NCBI RefSeq assembly: GCF_002270055.1
Contig: NZ_NIBG01000006.1
Location: forward strand, 143,096-207,095
Direction of reading: 5' to 3'
Length of the DNA: 64,000 bases
DNA from: Anaeromicrobium sediminis
GTDB taxonomy: Bacteria > Bacillota > Clostridia > Peptostreptococcales > Thermotaleaceae
Shown here: in pieces, positions 42,160 through 51,669 of the stretch
Layout of the letters: the number at the start of each line of letters is the position of its first letter
Position numbering within the stretch: position 1 is the stretch's first letter
Position numbers and translations under genes: made by a program
Notes under the pieces: model-generated
Database searches by the model: none
The model's input: only the letters and a program-made list of their open reading frames with translations
What the model was told of the DNA's origin: nothing

Positions 42160-43788
42160 ATGAATAATATTGATTTAAGTAAAAAGTTACACAACAGAAA
42201 TTTCACAAAATATGGATTAGATATGAATTTATTCGTATCTATTGTATCTGCAGTGTTGGTTTTAGGGTTTATTGTATTTACTATAGCTAAGCCAAATGAA
42301 TCGGCAGAGGTGTTTAATGGAATTAAAGACTATATAAACACTAAATATAATTGGTTCTTTGTATTTACAATTAATTTTGCATTAATATTTACTATATATT
42401 TGTCCTTTTCTAAATTTGGTAAGGTTAAATTGGGGGGACCAAAGGCTAAACCTGAGTTTTCTAATTTTGCATGGTACTCTATGCTATTTAGTGCAGGGAT
42501 TGGAATTGGAATCTTTTTCTTTGGTGTTGCAGAACCTATTTATCATATGCAGTCACTACCAAAGGCTCTTTCAGGAGATAATCCAATTACAGATGCTTTT
42601 AAGATTATGTATTTACATTGGGGATTTAATGCGTGGGCTGTATATAGTATAGTTGCCATTGCCCTAGGATATTTTGCATATAATAAAAACTTACCCCTTT
42701 CTCTAAGAAGTTTGTTTTATCCTATTTTAAAGGAAAAAATATTTGGAATATGGGGAGATATTGTTGATACATTAGCAGTACTATCAGTTTTGTTTGGGTT
42801 GGCAACCTCTTTAGGTCTAGGAGCTCAGCAAATTAATTCAGGACTAAATTATATTTTTGGAATACCTATAAGTTACCAAGTGCAAATTATATTGATTGTT
42901 TGTATTACATTTATTGCAACTTTATCTGTAGTGAGCGGTATTTCAAAGGGAGTTAAATTACTTAGTGAAGCTAACTTTTATATAACAGGTATATTTTTAT
43001 TTGGAATTCTAGTATTAGGGCCTACCTCTTTTATATTATCAACATACTCTAATAGTCTTGGCTCTTATATATCGGATTTTGTTAATATTTCACTTTTTAT
43101 AGGAATGGATAAGGCTGATATAGCATGGCAAGGTGGTTGGACTATATTTTACTGGGCTTGGTGGATTGCATGGACTCCATTTGTAGGTATGTTTATTGCA
43201 AGGATATCTAAAGGTAGAACCATTAGAGAAATAGGAATAGGAACTATTTTCTGTTCTTCCCTTGTTATCTTCTTTGCTATGACAATTTTAGGCGCTACAG
43301 CTGTTTTTCTTAATGGTGTAAATGATGGTGTCATAGTGAAAGCAGTTAATACAAATATTTCTACGGCCTTATTTGAAATGATTGCAAATTTTGTAAGCTC
43401 AAAGGCTTTACAAGGAATCATATCATTTGTAGGAATGGTTGCTATTATACTTTTCTTTGTTACAAGTAGTGATTCAGGTTCTTTAGTGGTAGATAATTTA
43501 ACTAGTGGAGGAAAATTAGATTCTCCTAAAACACAAAGAGTATTTTGGGCAGTAATGGAAGGTCTTATTGCAGCTTCCGTTTTAGTACTAGGTGGAACGA
43601 AAGCATTGAATACATTACAAGGGGCCGTTATAATTACTGGGTTACCCTTTGGTGTTCTAGTATTAATTATGTGCTATTCACTGTTTATATCATTAAAAGA
43701 AGAAATGAAGTATTATGAGAAATATGAATTGAAAAAATTAAAAACAAGACTAAATAAGGCGGAATTAAGCAATGCAGAACAGAGTTAA
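42160..43788 (+). CDS. BCCT-family transporter, OpuD/BetP-like
   Basis: A 542-residue betaine/choline/carnitine transporter. YSMLFSAGIGIGIFFFGVAEPIYH near 104 and the signature IFYWAWWIAWTPFVGMFIARISKGRTIRE near 327-355 are the classical glycine-betaine form. It is more canonical than the copy at 37144 (AEPIYH in place of IEWASY), which suggests osmolyte uptake rather than the specialised cargo of the other (inference). AAGGAGG precedes ATG 42160. It stands alone between a decayed stretch and a strong terminator. Confidence 0.9.
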   Translation: MNNIDLSKKLHNRNFTKYGLDMNLFVSIVSAVLVLGFIVFTIAKPNESAEVFNGIKDYINTKYNWFFVFTINFALIFTIYLSFSKFGKVKLGGPKAKPEFSNFAWYSMLFSAGIGIGIFFFGVAEPIYHMQSLPKALSGDNPITDAFKIMYLHWGFNAWAVYSIVAIALGYFAYNKNLPLSLRSLFYPILKEKIFGIWGDIVDTLAVLSVLFGLATSLGLGAQQINSGLNYIFGIPISYQVQIILIVCITFIATLSVVSGISKGVKLLSEANFYITGIFLFGILVLGPTSFILSTYSNSLGSYISDFVNISLFIGMDKADIAWQGGWTIFYWAWWIAWTPFVGMFIARISKGRTIREIGIGTIFCSSLVIFFAMTILGATAVFLNGVNDGVIVKAVNTNISTALFEMIANFVSSKALQGIISFVGMVAIILFFVTSSDSGSLVVDNLTSGGKLDSPKTQRVFWAVMEGLIAASVLVLGGTKALNTLQGAVIITGLPFGVLVLIMCYSLFISLKEEMKYYEKYELKKLKTRLNKAELSNAEQS

Positions 43789-43841
43789 AAAGGCAAGAAA
43801 GCAATGAAAAGTTATACTGACACATAAATAATTATGAAAGT

Positions 43842-43886
43842 AAAAATACTACTTCTAATCTTAGAGAGAGAGGAAGTAGTATTTTT
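43842..43886. terminator. Bidirectional terminator between BCCT and bioC
   Basis: AAAAATACTACTTC (43842-43855) pairs with GAAGTAGTATTTTT (43873-43886). The symmetrical A/T ends fit the convergent gene pair. Confidence 0.88.
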
Positions 43887-43899
43887 ATTAATATACATA

Positions 43900-44673
43900 T
43901 TACTTATTTAACTTAGCCCATATAACATGATATGTGGTCTTTACTTTATCATCTACTCGATAGTCTTCGTTATATATGTCCATAACCTTCTGTATAAAAG
44001 TAGGGTTAGGCTTTTTTCTATTAGAAGAGCTATTATTGGCTCCAATCTTTTTTATGGACAAGAAAAATTCATTACAATCATTAAAATATTCCACTTCATT
44101 GGACTCTACTATTTGTAGATTTCTATTTAGTTCCTTTTCTAATCCCTCTTTAGAAAAGAAGCTCTGACTTGGTAATATGGGGTCTATTTTTAATTCAGTA
44201 CTAGCCTTTAAGAAAGTTTCCTTTAATTCAAAGAAGGTTTCTTCTCCAAAGGTAGAAAATAGTATTATTCCATGGGGAGTTAATAGGTCATGTAATTTAT
44301 CTACCGTTTCTTTTAAATTATTAAACCATTGAAAGGTGGCATTAGAGATTATTAAATCGTATTTACCTTCTAAATCCATAGACTCAATATCACCGCATAT
44401 GAAATTTACTTTATTAGAGTTTACTCTTTCCTGTGCATATTCTATCATGCCAGGAGCTAAATCTAGGGCTGTAATAGATCCATTAGGAAAATCATTAACT
44501 AGCTTTTTAGTAACATATCCAGTACCACAGCCAATTTCTAAAATAGAGTGAACCTTCTTGTTATCTATTAGATTTACTAATTTATCGCCCATGATCTTTT
44601 GTACATTTGCATATTTGTCGTATTCCCTAGCTCCTCTAGAAAATCTTCTCTTTAATTTATCCTTATTAATCAT
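43900..44673 (-). CDS. bioC: Malonyl-ACP O-methyltransferase
   Basis: SAM-dependent methyltransferase that caps malonyl-ACP so that fatty acid synthase can elongate it toward pimelate for biotin. About 257 residues. Motifs: RRFSRGAREYDKYANVQ at the start, SILEIGCGTGYVTKKL (SAM motif I) near 45, ITALDLAPGMI near 71, NFICGDIESMD near 94 and SNATFQWFNN near 113, all typical of BioC. ATG at 44673 has GAGGAAG 6 bases upstream; ATG at 44679 is too close. It overlaps the upstream hydrolase gene by 8 bases. Confidence 0.9.
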   Translation of the reverse strand: MINKDKLKRRFSRGAREYDKYANVQKIMGDKLVNLIDNKKVHSILEIGCGTGYVTKKLVNDFPNGSITALDLAPGMIEYAQERVNSNKVNFICGDIESMDLEGKYDLIISNATFQWFNNLKETVDKLHDLLTPHGIILFSTFGEETFFELKETFLKASTELKIDPILPSQSFFSKEGLEKELNRNLQIVESNEVEYFNDCNEFFLSIKKIGANNSSSNRKKPNPTFIQKVMDIYNEDYRVDDKVKTTYHVIWAKLNK

Positions 44674-45379
44674 TGTCATCTTCCTCTTTAATTATTTTAA
44701 AAACTTCCACTGGATTTGTATAAAAGGGTGCGTGCCCTGCATTTTTTAAGGCGTATAGGGTGGAACATTTTATATGGTCATTTAGGTAAAACGAAGAAGT
44801 AATAGGCGCTATTAAATCATCAGTACCGTGAATTAAAGTCACATGATGCTTTATTTTACTTAAACCTTCTCTAAAATCCCTATCCATCAAATATTCTAAT
44901 CCTAAATGTAGAGATTCCCTATGAAAATTTAAAATATTTATATTTTTTAAGAATATATTATAAAATTCATGTTCACTAGGAGAAAACATATTTTCATAAA
45001 ACTGCTTCAATATAATGGTGTGATCATTGTCCATTTCCTTTATCATGTTCTTTACGATACGTTTGCTCCAACCTATTTTATAATCTGTAGAAGATGTAAA
45101 TCTACTAAAACCGCTAATAAGTGTGAACTTATCTATTTTATTAGGACTACACATTAATAGCTTTAGAGCCACTAAACTTCCTAAAGACCAACCTATTATA
45201 TGTACTTTATCCTTAGCCTTAAAAAAATCCATAGCTGACTTTTCTATAAAAGATATATCTTTTATATGATTCCAGTCCATTAAGGTTACATTGTAGTCCT
45301 TACTAAGTAAATGAATTAAATTATGAAATAGTATTTCATTAGATGCCCAGCCAGATAATATTAATAAATCTTTTTTCAT
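44666..45379 (-). CDS. Alpha/beta hydrolase, BioH-type pimeloyl-ACP methyl esterase
   Basis: A 237-residue alpha/beta hydrolase that would remove the methyl cap from pimeloyl-ACP methyl ester. The opening LLILSGWASNEILFHNLI, the nucleophile elbow IIGWSLGSLVAL (Ser near 82), the acid in LIHGTDDLIAP near 190 and the His in NAGHAPFY near 217 complete the triad. The sequence is divergent from E. coli BioH, and one of the non-orthologous esterases (BioG, BioK, BioV type) is an alternative. Its place between bioF and bioC makes the role nearly certain. Confidence 0.85.
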   Translation of the reverse strand: MKKDLLILSGWASNEILFHNLIHLLSKDYNVTLMDWNHIKDISFIEKSAMDFFKAKDKVHIIGWSLGSLVALKLLMCSPNKIDKFTLISGFSRFTSSTDYKIGWSKRIVKNMIKEMDNDHTIILKQFYENMFSPSEHEFYNIFLKNINILNFHRESLHLGLEYLMDRDFREGLSKIKHHVTLIHGTDDLIAPITSSFYLNDHIKCSTLYALKNAGHAPFYTNPVEVFKIIKEEDDND

Positions 45380-45387
45380 AGATTCTC

Positions 45388-46551
45388 CTAAATTATATTT
45401 AATTTATTTCCATAATATTTTAATTTATCAATAACATATTCTAAATCTTCATAAGTATGAGTTGCCATTAGAGATATTCTAAGTCTACTAGTGTTTTTTG
45501 GTACTGTAGGCGGGCGGATGGCATTTACGTATATGCCTTCTTCTAATAAATACTCACTAAATTTAGTACATATATTTGGATCACCGATTATTATGGGGAT
45601 AATAGGTGTACATGTATTTGGAACTTGAAATCCTAACTGGATTAAGTTTTCTTTGAACCAAGAAACTAGGTTTAAAAGATGTTTTCGCTTTTCATCTGAA
45701 TTTTTTACTATATCTATAGATTCTAAGGCTGTGGCTAAATTCACTGGAGGAAGACCCGTTGAAAATATAAAGCTTCTTGCTGAGTTCTTTATATAATCAA
45801 TAATATGTTTTTTTCCAGCCACATATCCTCCTATGGATGGGATGGCCTTACTCAAGGTACCCACATGAATATCTATTTCACTAGATACATTAAAGTGAGA
45901 TGGAGTCCCACTACCGTTTTTACCTAATACTCCTAATCCATGGGCATCATCTACCATGGTTAATATATTATGTTCTTTACCTATAGATGCAATTTCATCA
46001 AGTGGTGCTAAATCTCCATCCATGCTAAAGACTCCATCTGTAACAATAAGATTATATTCACCCTTATGAATCTCTATTTTATTTCTTAAATCATCCATAT
46101 GACAATGCTTATATCTTACAAGCTTTGCACCACTTAAGGTACAACCATCTATAATGCTTGCATGATTTAATTTGTCAGAGAATATTACCCATTTTCTATC
46201 ACAAAGGGAAGATATTACTCCCGCATTTGCCATATACCCCGTGCTAAAAGTTAGGGCTGATTCTGTATTTTTAAATGAAGCTATTTTTTCTTCTAATTTT
46301 TTGTTTAAATCATAAGTACCTGTGGTGAGACGAGAGCCACCTGCTCCTAAGCCATATTTATCTATGGCATTTTTAGAAGCTTCCTTTAAAAGAAGATTAT
46401 CTGATAGACCTAAGTAATTGTTAGAACCTAATAATAATATTTCGCTTCCATCTATGGTAACTCTACTCTTCTGGCAAGACTGGAGATATTTAAAATTTCG
46501 ATATAATCCTTTAGATTTGATATTTTCTAGTTTTTCTTTTATTTTATCCAT
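45388..46551 (-). CDS. bioF: 8-Amino-7-oxononanoate synthase
   Basis: PLP enzyme that joins pimeloyl thioester and alanine with loss of CO2. The 387 residues have LLLGSNNYLGLS near 36, TGTYDLNKKLEEKIASF near 81, VDDAHGLGVLGKNGSG near 199, the PLP lysine in HVGTLSKAIPSIGGY near 234 and the LRISLMATHT C-terminus. AGGAGTTGGA precedes the ATG. It is the first gene of the leftward biotin operon, under the operator at 46607. bioA, bioD and bioB are not in the window. Confidence 0.9.
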   Translation of the reverse strand: MDKIKEKLENIKSKGLYRNFKYLQSCQKSRVTIDGSEILLLGSNNYLGLSDNLLLKEASKNAIDKYGLGAGGSRLTTGTYDLNKKLEEKIASFKNTESALTFSTGYMANAGVISSLCDRKWVIFSDKLNHASIIDGCTLSGAKLVRYKHCHMDDLRNKIEIHKGEYNLIVTDGVFSMDGDLAPLDEIASIGKEHNILTMVDDAHGLGVLGKNGSGTPSHFNVSSEIDIHVGTLSKAIPSIGGYVAGKKHIIDYIKNSARSFIFSTGLPPVNLATALESIDIVKNSDEKRKHLLNLVSWFKENLIQLGFQVPNTCTPIIPIIIGDPNICTKFSEYLLEEGIYVNAIRPPTVPKNTSRLRISLMATHTYEDLEYVIDKLKYYGNKLNII

Positions 46552-46606
46552 ACTCCAACTCCTAATTTTGATAAGTTAAATGTTATCTATATAGTTATAT
46601 TATATT

Positions 46607-46642
46607 AATTGTAAACTTATTTCAACTGACAAGTTTACAATT
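46607..46642. promoter_or_regulatory. BirA-type biotin operator between divergent operons
   Basis: AATTGTAAACTT (46607-46618) and AAGTTTACAATT (46631-46642) are perfect complements separated by 12 bases. The TTGTAAAC-N16-GTTTACAA core is the Gram-positive BirA operator pattern. It lies in the gap between bioF (leftward) and acpP/fabF (rightward), so both would be repressed by biotin. Confidence 0.85.
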
Positions 46643-46694
46643 GTCTCAAAATAATATATAATTCAAATAAAATACATAAATTTTGGAGGTCATT

Positions 46695-46925
46695 ATGGTT
46701 TTTGAAGAACTTAAGAAAATAATAAATGAAATAATGGATATACCAATGAATGAAATAGAGTTAGGTTCACATCTATATGATGAAATGGATGCGGATTCAT
46801 TAGATATGTCACAAATAGTGTTGGCCTTAGAAAATAAATATTCTATAGAGATAGATGATGAGGTCTTTGAGGAATTTGATACGGTTGGAAATATTGTAGA
46901 ATATGTTGAAAAACTAGCAGCATAG
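46695..46925 (+). CDS. Acyl carrier protein, biotin-linked
   Basis: A 76-residue acidic carrier protein with the phosphopantetheine Ser at 35 (MDADSLDMSQ). ATG 46695 follows TTGGAGGT; an upstream TTG at 46683 lies within that binding site. Its location beside the BirA-type operator and fabF, divergent from bioF, bioH-like and bioC, suggests an ACP dedicated to carrying malonyl-methyl to pimeloyl chains (inference). Housekeeping ACP genes normally lie in the fab cluster, which is not here. Confidence 0.9.
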   Translation: MVFEELKKIINEIMDIPMNEIELGSHLYDEMDADSLDMSQIVLALENKYSIEIDDEVFEEFDTVGNIVEYVEKLAA

Positions 46926-46933
46926 GAGGAACT

Positions 46934-48172
46934 ATGAATAAAAGAGTAGTTATTACGGGACTTGGGGCTATAACTCCCATAGGAAATAATGTTGAAGAAT
47001 TTTGGAAAAGTTGCAAAGATGGAATTTGCGGTATTGATCATATAAAATCCTTTGATCCTTCTAACTTTAAAGTAAAGGTAGCAGCAGAAATTAAAAATTT
47101 AAATGAAACAGATCATTTTAAGAGAAAAATAAGTAGAAGATTAGATAGATATTCTAAATTAGGCATTATAGCAGCAAGGGAAGCTTATAGGGACTCAGGT
47201 CTAAATGACGAAAATGTGGATAAAAGTAGAATGGGAATTATGGTTGGCACAGGTGTAGGGGGGATGAATACCATATTAGAAGAACACGAAAACTTCTTAA
47301 ATGGCGGAAGTAATATGATATCTCCTCTGTTAGTTCCTAAATTTATTCCAAATATATTATCGGGAAACCTGGCTATCGAATTTGGGATTAATGGTATGGT
47401 AAATACAGTCATAACAGCCTGTGCAGCATCTGCTAATGCCATAGGAGATGCTTATAGGATCATAAAGCATGGATATATGGATGTAGTTATGGCCGGAGGA
47501 AGTGAGAGTTGTATAAATCCCCTTATGATGGGTGGTTTTACTAATTTAAATGCCCTATCTTTAAGTAATGACCCAAAACGTGCTTCCATTCCCTTTGATA
47601 AAGAGAGAGAAGGTTTTGTAATGGGAGAAGGAGCAGGAATGCTCATTATGGAAAACCTTGATCATGCCATAAGCCGTGGTGCTCATATATATGGAGAAGT
47701 GGTAGGGTACGGAACTACTTGTGATGCTCATCATTTAACGGCTCCTGAAAAAAGCGGAAAAGAAATCATTAGAAGTATGGAACTAGCCTTGATAGATGGT
47801 AATATAAGTCCAGAGCAAATTGATTATATTAATGCCCATGGAACTTCTACTCCATATAATGATAAGATAGAAACCCACTCCATAAAGGAAGTATTTAAAG
47901 AAAATTCATCTAACATTCCTATAAGTTCTACAAAATCTATGATAGGCCATTTATTAGGAGGAGCAGGAGCTGTTGAGGTTATAGCTTCCATTAAAGGAAT
48001 GGAGGAAGGGTGTATACATCCTACTGTTGGGCATGAAGTTTATGATGAAGAATGTGATTTAGATTATGTAAAAAATGAAAGTAGAAAAAAATATATGGAT
48101 TATGTCATGTGTAATTCCTTTGGATTTGGAGGACATAACACGGTACTAATATTGAAGAAGTTTAATGGTTAA
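46934..48172 (+). CDS. Beta-ketoacyl-ACP synthase II type, biotin-linked
   Basis: A 412-residue FabF-type condensing enzyme. The Cys-His-His triad is visible: TACAASANAIG near 162, NAHGTSTPYND near 297 and KSMIGHLLGGAGAVE near 331, with NSFGFGGHN at the end. It starts 9 bases after the ACP stop with AGGAGG. As a probable BirA-controlled copy it is expected to elongate the BioC-methylated primer to pimeloyl length, freeing biotin synthesis from the general fatty-acid enzymes (inference). Confidence 0.92.
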   Translation: MNKRVVITGLGAITPIGNNVEEFWKSCKDGICGIDHIKSFDPSNFKVKVAAEIKNLNETDHFKRKISRRLDRYSKLGIIAAREAYRDSGLNDENVDKSRMGIMVGTGVGGMNTILEEHENFLNGGSNMISPLLVPKFIPNILSGNLAIEFGINGMVNTVITACAASANAIGDAYRIIKHGYMDVVMAGGSESCINPLMMGGFTNLNALSLSNDPKRASIPFDKEREGFVMGEGAGMLIMENLDHAISRGAHIYGEVVGYGTTCDAHHLTAPEKSGKEIIRSMELALIDGNISPEQIDYINAHGTSTPYNDKIETHSIKEVFKENSSNIPISSTKSMIGHLLGGAGAVEVIASIKGMEEGCIHPTVGHEVYDEECDLDYVKNESRKKYMDYVMCNSFGFGGHNTVLILKKFNG

Positions 48173-48194
48173 GATAATCTCTTAACCATTTTTT
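48164..48194 (+). terminator. Terminator overlapping the end of fabF
   Basis: AATGGTTAAGA (48164-48174) pairs with TCTTAACCATT (48180-48190) and is followed by a T run. The stem contains the fabF stop codon. Confidence 0.85.
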
Positions 48195-48329
48195 ATATGC
48201 AAGAAAATTATAATATTTTAACCTATAAATAATGGGAAGTTTTCTAATAAATACACATAGAAAACTAAGAAATGACATAGTTAACAAGAAAATGTTTACA
48301 AATATTAGATAATATGGTAAATTATAGAT

Positions 48330-48348
48330 GATAATGATAATCATTATC
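48330..48348. promoter_or_regulatory. Fur box, perfect match
   Basis: GATAATGATAATCATTATC is identical to the 19-bp Fur consensus. It stands just before a flavodoxin relic and the chemoreceptor gene. Confidence 0.9.
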
Positions 48349-48368
48349 AAAAAGAAGGGGAGGGGCCC

Positions 48369-48430
48369 ATGAAAAAACAGTTATAATATATTAAGTGGAA
48401 CAGGAAATACAAAAGCTATGGCTCAATTAG
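48369..48430 (+). pseudogene. Flavodoxin 5' relic
   Basis: ATG 48369 follows a strong GGGGAGGGG. Allowing two one-base shifts, the sequence reads M-K-K-T-V-I-I-Y then SGTGNTKAMAQL, the FMN phosphate loop of a flavodoxin. It breaks off after about 20 codons at the binding site of the next gene. A Fur-controlled flavodoxin gene was probably deleted here. Confidence 0.75.
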
Positions 48431-48442
48431 GGGGGACCACAT

Positions 48443-50431
48443 ATGAAGCTGGGAATTAAAACTAAATTGGTAGGGATGTTTATAATATTAATATCTATTC
48501 CCTTGTTATTTTTAGGATTTACTTCTTATAACAGAACTATAAAAATAATAGAAGGGGATTTAAATGAATTATGTACTAGTACAATAGATGGGATTGAAAT
48601 ATCTATTGATAATTATTTAAATAACTTTAGTGAAAGTTTAAATATGATTTCTAAGAATACAGATGTTAAAGAAATTATAGAACATCCTGAATATGAAGTA
48701 TATATGATTGGAATGTTCAAAAACTTCATAGATTCTCATGAAGATTGTATATCTATATACTTAGGCCTTAAAGATAAAACTATGCATACATATCCTTATA
48801 CAGAATTTGAAGAAGGGTTTGATCCGTTAACAAGACCTTGGTATAAAAGTGCATATGAAAAAAATACCATATCATGGACTGAGCCTTATATAGATGTTAC
48901 TACTAATAAATTAGTAGTAACAGCATCAACTCCTGTATATAATAGCAAGGATGAATTTATAGGAGTTATTGGAATTGATATTGATTTAGATACATTATCC
49001 CAAAAAATAAATAAGATGAAAATAGGTAAAGATGGATATGCTGCCTTGATTTCTTCAGAAAAAATAATGATAACACATGTAGAAAAAGAAAAAATAGGGA
49101 AATATGTAGATAGTAAAGAGATATTAGATGCACTAGATAATAATAAAAAAAGTGTATCATATAAATATGAACAAAATGGAGAATTAAAATCTAAATTAGC
49201 AATATTTAAAACTATAAAATCAACTGGATGGACATTAATAGGAAGTTTATATACTAATGAAGTATTTCATAGAGCTAATACAATGTTGTATAGGATTATA
49301 ATAATAGGAGTAATATTTCTAATAGTATCTATAGGATTAGCATATATATTTTCAAATTATATAACTAAGCAAATAAAGAATATAGTAAATAATACTGAGA
49401 AAATGAAACAGGGAGATTTATCTATAAAATCTCATATTAAAACGGGTGATGAATTTGAAAAACTTTCCAATATATTTAATGATACAGTAAGGACTTTAGG
49501 TAACTTAATAAGCAATATACAAGATGCATCTAGTGAAGTTAGAAACTCATCTGAGAATTTAGCAGCTATAGCTGAGGAGACTAGTGCAACTTCAGAACAA
49601 GTAGGAGCAACAGTTGAAGAAATAGCAAGGGGCGCATTATCTCAGGCGAAAGAGGCAGAAAAAGGATATGAATTAGTTAATGGTTTGTCTAATAAATTTG
49701 ATGAACTTATGAACAATACAAAAGATATGATTGAATCAACTGAAAATGTAGTTAATTCTAATCTTCAAGGATTTGAAGCTGTTAAAGATTTAGTACAAAA
49801 GACTGATAGAAATGCTCAAGCTACTCATAAAATAGAAGAAGCTATAATTGAACTTAGTAGAAAATCAAAAAATATCGAAGATATATTAAATACAATTACA
49901 TCAATTGCAGAGCAAACAAATTTGCTTGCACTTAATGCATCTATAGAAGCAGCAAGAGCAGGAGAACATGGTAAAGGATTTGCCGTTGTGGCAGATGAGA
50001 TAAGAAAGCTTGCAGAAGGATCAAAGGCGGCCACTGATAATATAAAAGATATAATAGACAATATTCAAAATGATAGTGAAAATACTGTTAATATAATGAA
50101 TGAAGTAAAAGTGTTATCTAAAGAACAAGGATTATCTGTTTCTAAAGTTAATGATTCCTTTGAGGTAATATCAAAATCTGTTAGTGATATAACATATAAA
50201 ACCAATAGGATAAGTGATTTTGTAAACAGTATAAATAAAGAAAAAGATTTAATAGTAGAATCCATACAGAATATAGCAGAAGTATCAGAAGAAAGTGCAT
50301 CTTCATCTCAAGAAGTAAATGCTTCTATGCAACAACAATTAATGGCAACTGAAGAAGTGGCAAAACTTGCAGATGAAATGAACAATCTTTCTAAGGAACT
50401 TGCAGGTCAAATAAAAGTATTCAAAATATAA
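48443..50431 (+). CDS. Methyl-accepting chemotaxis protein with Cache sensor
   Basis: A 662-residue chemoreceptor. TM1 is near residues 11-31, and an extracellular dCache-like domain runs to about 275, with [22 protein letters not shown] near 131 and [11 protein letters not shown] near 174. TM2 is near 282-304, followed by HAMP to about 355. The cytoplasmic signalling coiled coil has the hairpin tip [42 protein letters not shown] near 475-515. The Cache domain binds small ligands such as amino or carboxylic acids, with specificity unknown. It lies directly behind a Fur box and a flavodoxin relic, so iron may now influence it. Confidence 0.93.
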   Translation: MKLGIKTKLVGMFIILISIPLLFLGFTSYNRTIKIIEGDLNELCTSTIDGIEISIDNYLNNFSESLNMISKNTDVKEIIEHPEYEVYMIGMFKNFIDSHEDCISIYLGLKDKTMHTYPYTEFEEGFDPLTRPWYKSAYEKNTISWTEPYIDVTTNKLVVTASTPVYNSKDEFIGVIGIDIDLDTLSQKINKMKIGKDGYAALISSEKIMITHVEKEKIGKYVDSKEILDALDNNKKSVSYKYEQNGELKSKLAIFKTIKSTGWTLIGSLYTNEVFHRANTMLYRIIIIGVIFLIVSIGLAYIFSNYITKQIKNIVNNTEKMKQGDLSIKSHIKTGDEFEKLSNIFNDTVRTLGNLISNIQDASSEVRNSSENLAAIAEETSATSEQVGATVEEIARGALSQAKEAEKGYELVNGLSNKFDELMNNTKDMIESTENVVNSNLQGFEAVKDLVQKTDRNAQATHKIEEAIIELSRKSKNIEDILNTITSIAEQTNLLALNASIEAARAGEHGKGFAVVADEIRKLAEGSKAATDNIKDIIDNIQNDSENTVNIMNEVKVLSKEQGLSVSKVNDSFEVISKSVSDITYKTNRISDFVNSINKEKDLIVESIQNIAEVSEESASSSQEVNASMQQQLMATEEVAKLADEMNNLSKELAGQIKVFKI

Positions 50432-50529
50432 GCAGTCAATTGGCTGCTTTTTATTTTGAATATAAATTACATGTATTCATATAAGGATTTAGGAAATCCT
50501 AATAGTAATGACAAATAAGGAGGTAGAAA

Positions 50530-50775
50530 ATGGATAATAACAACAAAGCAGATGTTATATATATAGAAGATAAAGATGGAGATGATCTTCCCTGTGAGAT
50601 ATTAGCTCAATTTGAAATGGAAGGGAAGAGTTATGTGGCCCTATTGCCACAAGGACAAGAAGAAGAAGTATATTTATTTGGATATAAGGAAACTGGTGAT
50701 AGAGCAGAGCTCTCAGAGATAAAATCAAATGACGAATATGAATCTGTATCAGAAGCTTTCTTTACTTTATATTAA
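50530..50775 (+). CDS. DUF1292 family protein
   Basis: An 81-residue acidic protein of the DUF1292 (YrzB-like) family, widespread in Firmicutes and of unknown function. The pattern is IYIEDKDGDDLPCEILAQF near 11, then YVALLP and the acidic EEEVYLFGY. AAGGAGG precedes ATG 50530. It is followed 49 bases later by the dUTPase-like gene. Confidence 0.85.
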   Translation: MDNNNKADVIYIEDKDGDDLPCEILAQFEMEGKSYVALLPQGQEEEVYLFGYKETGDRAELSEIKSNDEYESVSEAFFTLY

Positions 50776-50824
50776 AAATATTATATATTATATTTTAAAA
50801 TATAAAGTAAGTGGAGGTCTAGAT

Positions 50825-51337
50825 ATGGAATTAAATGAACTATTTAAAGTACAAGAAATTATGGAAAATCACATTAAGAAACTTTCTAATATTGATGAAG
50901 AGATTAAGGGAAAAGAAAATTTATTTGATTTAAAATTTTTGGCTCTTCAGGTTAAAACTGGAGAAATAGCTAATACTACTAAATGCTATAAATACTATAA
51001 GGTAAAGAAAATTATATCTAAAGAAAAACTATTAATAAGGTATATTGATGCTTTGAAATTTCTGTTATCTATTGGTAACGACCATAACTTTAACATTATA
51101 AATGAAGAGGTTATAGATAAATCAAAATATGAGGATAATATAATAAAATTATTTTCATACATATATGATGATATAACTGATCTTAAGAAATCAGCTAAAA
51201 AAGATGATTATTTCCATGCTTTAAATACCTATGTAAGATTGTTTACTAGATACTTAAATCTAGCAGAATTAATAGGACTTAACTTCAGTGAAATTTATAG
51301 CTATTATATGGAAAATATAGCTATAGAACTAGAATAA
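50825..51337 (+). CDS. dUTPase_2-like protein (all-alpha NTP pyrophosphatase)
   Basis: A 170-residue helical protein that I assign with moderate confidence to the dimeric dUTP pyrophosphatase group. It starts LNELFKVQEIMENHIKK, and has LALQVKTGEIANTTKCYKYY near 38-57, where the family has Glu and Asn metal ligands, and LIRYIDALKFLLSIGNDHNF near 73, similar to the D-x-x-HF segment. If right, it removes dUTP and supplies dUMP. GTGGAGGTC precedes ATG 50825; a longer frame from 50729 overlaps the previous gene. Confidence 0.65.
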   Translation: MELNELFKVQEIMENHIKKLSNIDEEIKGKENLFDLKFLALQVKTGEIANTTKCYKYYKVKKIISKEKLLIRYIDALKFLLSIGNDHNFNIINEEVIDKSKYEDNIIKLFSYIYDDITDLKKSAKKDDYFHALNTYVRLFTRYLNLAELIGLNFSEIYSYYMENIAIELE

Positions 51338-51354
51338 ATTTCAAATGGAAAAAT

Positions 51355-51388
51355 TAAAAAACTGTGTTTTAAACACAGTTTTTTTTCT
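51355..51388 (+). terminator. Terminator (copy A of an identical pair)
   Basis: ACTGTGTTTTAAACACAGT (51361-51379) flanked by A and T runs. The same 19 bases occur at 53263-53281 on the other side of the YfcC-type gene. Confidence 0.88.
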
Positions 51389-51669
51389 TAAATAACCAAT
51401 CATTATTTACATTGGTATGAGCTAGCTTTATTCGGTGTAAACAAAAGGATTTTTTTATAAAATCATGGTTACCAATTAATGGATAATGAGAATTGTGTTT
51501 GCTATTCGAACGAATGGTTGGTTACAATATACACTCAAATGAAAAAAACGATATTTTTTAGAGAAAACTAATCTTTTAGGATAGAAAGTGTTGACTATTT
51601 ATACTTGTAGCATGTATGATAATACAGGAAATCGATTTTACAATATAAAATTTGACAGGAGGAGAATAT
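51389..51669 (+). promoter_or_regulatory. Upstream region of the YfcC-type transporter
   Basis: Contains a promoter TTGACT (51591-51596), N18, TATGAT (51615-51620). Further upstream are nested inverted repeats: AACCAATCATT (51394-51404) with AATGGTTGGTT (51513-51523, one G-T pair), and ATTGGTA (51411-51417) with TACCAAT (51470-51476). They precede the promoter, so they are more likely operator or looping sites than an RNA leader. Confidence 0.45.

Noticed and set aside
50065..50265. Small - strand frames inside the chemoreceptor gene
   Set aside because: They mirror the heptad-repeat coding sequence of the signalling domain and have no start signals.
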